Source of the DNA: Pseudomonadota bacterium
Lineage (GTDB): Bacteria > Pseudomonadota > Gammaproteobacteria > GRL18
Direction: 5' to 3'
NCBI GenBank assembly: GCA_030632745.1
Contig: DAOVUE010000039.1
Coordinates: 1 to 8,511, forward strand
DNA: 8,511 nucleotides
The notes below the pieces were generated by a model. That model ran no database searches. It saw only the letters and a list, made by a program, of their open reading frames with translations, and was not told the DNA's origin. The translations under genes and the position numbers were made by a program. Position 1 is the first letter of the stretch. Every line of letters starts with the position of its first letter. Below, piece by piece: positions 7,201 through 8,511 of this stretch.

Positions 7201-8511
7201 TTCTGGGAAAAATTACCCACTACCGATGACAGCTATATCCGCATTGATGATATTGATGAAGGTGTCGGTGCACTGGAGACCTTATTACTCAATAAACGCA
7301 ATTATGCTTCCATGGTCTGTGGTGACGGGGCTTGTCTGGGTTGTGGTGAAAAAACCTCACTGCATCTGTTTACCAGCACAGTGACAGCATTAATGCAGCC
7401 CAGAGTGAAAAAACATCTGGTCCATATTGAACAGCTTATCATCGATCTGGATCAGCACATCCGACTCAAATTAGCTGGAAATATTAATCTGGACAATACC
7501 GATGCACTGCATACGGTGCTGGAAGAAAATCAGCAGAATGATGTCACATTGAGCAGATTAACCCGTAAGCTGGATGAAGATAAAACCGCTAAACCCCTGG
7601 ATGCAGACTGGTTAAAATGGGCCACCGGTTTATTGGAAACACTCAAACAGCTGCAGTGGAAATACACCACGGGTGTAACCAATACCGGCCGCTCTGATAT
7701 GGGCTTTATTAATGCCACAGGTTGTACTTCTGTGTGGGGTTCAACTTTTCCATATAATCCCTATCCATTTCCCTGGTCAAGTAATTTATTCCAGGATTCC
7801 CCTTCTATGGCCATGGGTCTTTTTGAAGGACATATGGCAAAAATGGCAGAAGGTTTTAAAGCCGTCAGAATGGCAGAAATGGAACTGGCTGGAAAATACA
7901 ATGAGCAGGAACATAAAGACTTCTTTACCTATTTCAGCTGGAAAGATTTTAGCGATGACGAGTATCATCTGAGCCCTCCTGTTGTTTCAGTCGGTGGTGA
8001 CGGTGCTATGTATGATATTGGTTTTCAGAATCTGTCTCGTATGATGATGTCCGGTGTACCGATTAAAGTGATGATTGTCGATACCCAGGTTTATTCAAAC
8101 ACCGGTGGTCAGGCCTGTACCTCAGGTTTTGTCAGCCAGGTTTCAGATATGGCTCCATTTAGTAAAATGTGGAAAGGTAAACAGGAAATTCGTAAGGAAA
8201 TGAGCCTCATTGCAACGGCTCACCGTACTTCTTATGTATTACAAAGTTCATTCTCACACATCAGTCATCTATTAGAGGGTTATATTGAAGGACTCAATAG
8301 CCGCCGGCCTGCTATCTTTAATATTTATGCTGCTTGTCCTCCGGAGCACGGCATTGCAGATAATAGTGCCGACAGACAAAGTAAACTCGCTGTAGAGTCC
8401 CGAGCCTATCCATTATTTAGATACGATCCGGATAAGGGCACCACTTTTGAAGAGTGTATCGAACTGGAAGGTAATCCGGCTATCAGTAAAGACTGGCCGC
8501 GCTATAGTTTA
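4273..8511 (+). CDS. nifJ: Long NifJ-family 2-oxoacid (pyruvate):ferredoxin oxidoreductase, C-terminus cut by window edge
   Basis: The frame stays open for 1413 codons to the window end, already longer than canonical NifJ (about 1170-1230). The family oxidatively decarboxylates pyruvate to acetyl-CoA and reduces ferredoxin or flavodoxin, reversibly. Order: substrate domain with AYPITPST (Thr53), Glu86 and Arg136 in the GCRAIT motif; domain II with RFYRPF (343-348); GLGSRD (424-429) and a gamma domain with SVGGWGAITTGKN (507-519); ferredoxin motifs C800/C803/C806/C810 and C943/C946/C949/C953; proximal cluster C1021, C1024, C1151, C1355; and the thiamine-diphosphate motif GGDGAMYDIG (Asp1243) to Asn1276. 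The 33-residue Asp-Asn spacing matches the Desulfovibrio africanus enzyme as I recall it. Two extra helical-looking segments (about 817-930 and 1037-1135) separate ligand motifs, and the loop after NTGGQ reads ACTSGFVSQV rather than the usual SKATPxGA type. I read no frameshift. Pyruvate is the likely substrate, but the altered loop leaves another 2-oxoacid possible. Confidence 0.88.
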   Translation, partial: MFDKIRDNLRDNLAKNSEKEFPYPGKRMAMDGNGAVIMCEREASDAAGAYPITPSTQMGEYWAEEVAKGHVNTSERPLIFIEPESEHAAAAVTAGLSMTGLRAVNFSSAQGVAFMHESLYAAVGKRLPYVLNIGCRAITKASLNVHCGHDDYHCVDDTGFIQVMARDAQEAADLNLIMRKLAELSLNPAIVAQDGFLTTHLIESLQVPERQLIEKYLGFPEDIIACPTPAQQMIYGDTRRRIPLSWDVDNPVSTGSVQNQDAYMQTVAAQRPYFFDHINELAEQAMEDYYQLTGRHYERIGCYKTEDADYLIVAQGSVVVQAEAVADYLRQTRKIKLGVVNMRFYRPFPGDLLGKIFKGKKGVTVIERTDQPLAEDLPLVREIRAALSKCSDNNVADGENKPYPDYDTYSKTTDKPRIFSGAFGLGSRDLQPSALIGVFENMLPEGRKLPFFYLSIDFVHGKADSPKQEIYQQKLLDAYPDLADLSLTGSENPNLMPEHSITLRMHSVGGWGAITTGKNLSMTLFDLLGYHIKSNPKYGSEKKGQPTTYYLSAAPERIKVNCEYHYIDIVLSPDPNVFEHSNPLFGLKKGGALVIQSNLTSAGEIWDSFPLKSRKEIIEKEIHVFYVDGFKIAREEAGNPDLQYRMQGTAFQGAFFVASPLMEDAGLNEKQLFRAIEDQLEAKFGNKGRAVVEDNLRVVKRGFDETHEITNKFVDDSQSTIVRKVVNLPALLKKQKQGAADLSDIHRFWEQTGSLYLAGQGNSNIADPFLAISQIPASTGVFRDMTQIRFEYPEWNAENCTACGDCYTVCPDSAIPGLVNTVSEVFNTIVTRIESGGSGSIGHKTQFLRRALRDVEKTLRKLMEPMGDKAEVNLLLDQAVLETLKNSQLDEQELQTLENEFGWFMEILGDFKFSSTKPYYTNKEKKGKGSGGLFSITVNPYTCKGCMICVDVCEDDALTIETQTTDSIAKLRKEWDFWEKLPTTDDSYIRIDDIDEGVGALETLLLNKRNYASMVCGDGACLGCGEKTSLHLFTSTVTALMQPRVKKHLVHIEQLIIDLDQHIRLKLAGNINLDNTDALHTVLEENQQNDVTLSRLTRKLDEDKTAKPLDADWLKWATGLLETLKQLQWKYTTGVTNTGRSDMGFINATGCTSVWGSTFPYNPYPFPWSSNLFQDSPSMAMGLFEGHMAKMAEGFKAVRMAEMELAGKYNEQEHKDFFTYFSWKDFSDDEYHLSPPVVSVGGDGAMYDIGFQNLSRMMMSGVPIKVMIVDTQVYSNTGGQACTSGFVSQVSDMAPFSKMWKGKQEIRKEMSLIATAHRTSYVLQSSFSHISHLLEGYIEGLNSRRPAIFNIYAACPPEHGIADNSADRQSKLAVESRAYPLFRYDPDKGTTFEECIELEGNPAISKDWPRYSL

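Noticed and set aside
4273..8511. Possible frameshift or gene fusion explaining the unusual length of the nifJ-family gene
   Set aside because: Translation from 4273 stays in one frame to the end, with family motifs in the right order before, between and after both extra segments. No disruption was seen.

Overview
The window looks like a chromosomal stretch of a moderately AT-rich gammaproteobacterium. The best evidence is PEP synthase, which is near-colinear with the Escherichia coli enzyme, followed by its dedicated regulator PpsR. An anaerobic-type 2-oxoacid:ferredoxin oxidoreductase and an RnfB-like iron-sulfur protein on the other side fit a sulfur-oxidising, methanotrophic or facultatively anaerobic lineage. 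That placement is inference and I cannot name the genus.

Layout. Positions 1-415 (minus) hold the N-terminal half of ppsR, cut by the window edge. Positions 458-2833 (minus) hold a complete ppsA, which precedes ppsR in transcription order. Positions 2834-3326 are a non-coding, very AT-rich divergent intergenic region. It contains an 11-bp perfect inverted repeat, a 58-nt imperfect stem-loop, a triple 11-bp tandem repeat and a Fur-box-like site. Positions 3327-4232 (plus) encode a membrane-anchored RnfB-type polyferredoxin. Forty bases later, from 4273 to the window end (plus), lies a very long NifJ-family 2-oxoacid:ferredoxin oxidoreductase. It is open for 1413 codons with no stop reached.

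How the genes fit together. Everything recognisable sits at the pyruvate node. A NifJ-family enzyme interconverts pyruvate and acetyl-CoA plus CO2 using low-potential electrons. PEP synthase turns pyruvate into PEP, and PpsR switches PEP synthase on and off. The RnfB-like protein is the obvious candidate membrane-side electron partner for the oxidoreductase. Run one way, the set oxidises pyruvate and passes electrons to the membrane. Run the other way, it would build pyruvate and PEP from acetyl-CoA and CO2. The sequence does not decide the direction.

The most unusual content is the RnfB-like/NifJ pair. The oxidoreductase carries two large helical-looking insertions, both between cluster-ligand motifs, and a divergent loop beside the thiamine-diphosphate site. 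The RnfB-like protein has lost exactly the four cysteines of one [4Fe-4S] cluster while keeping the four of its partner. No other rnf gene is visible in the window.
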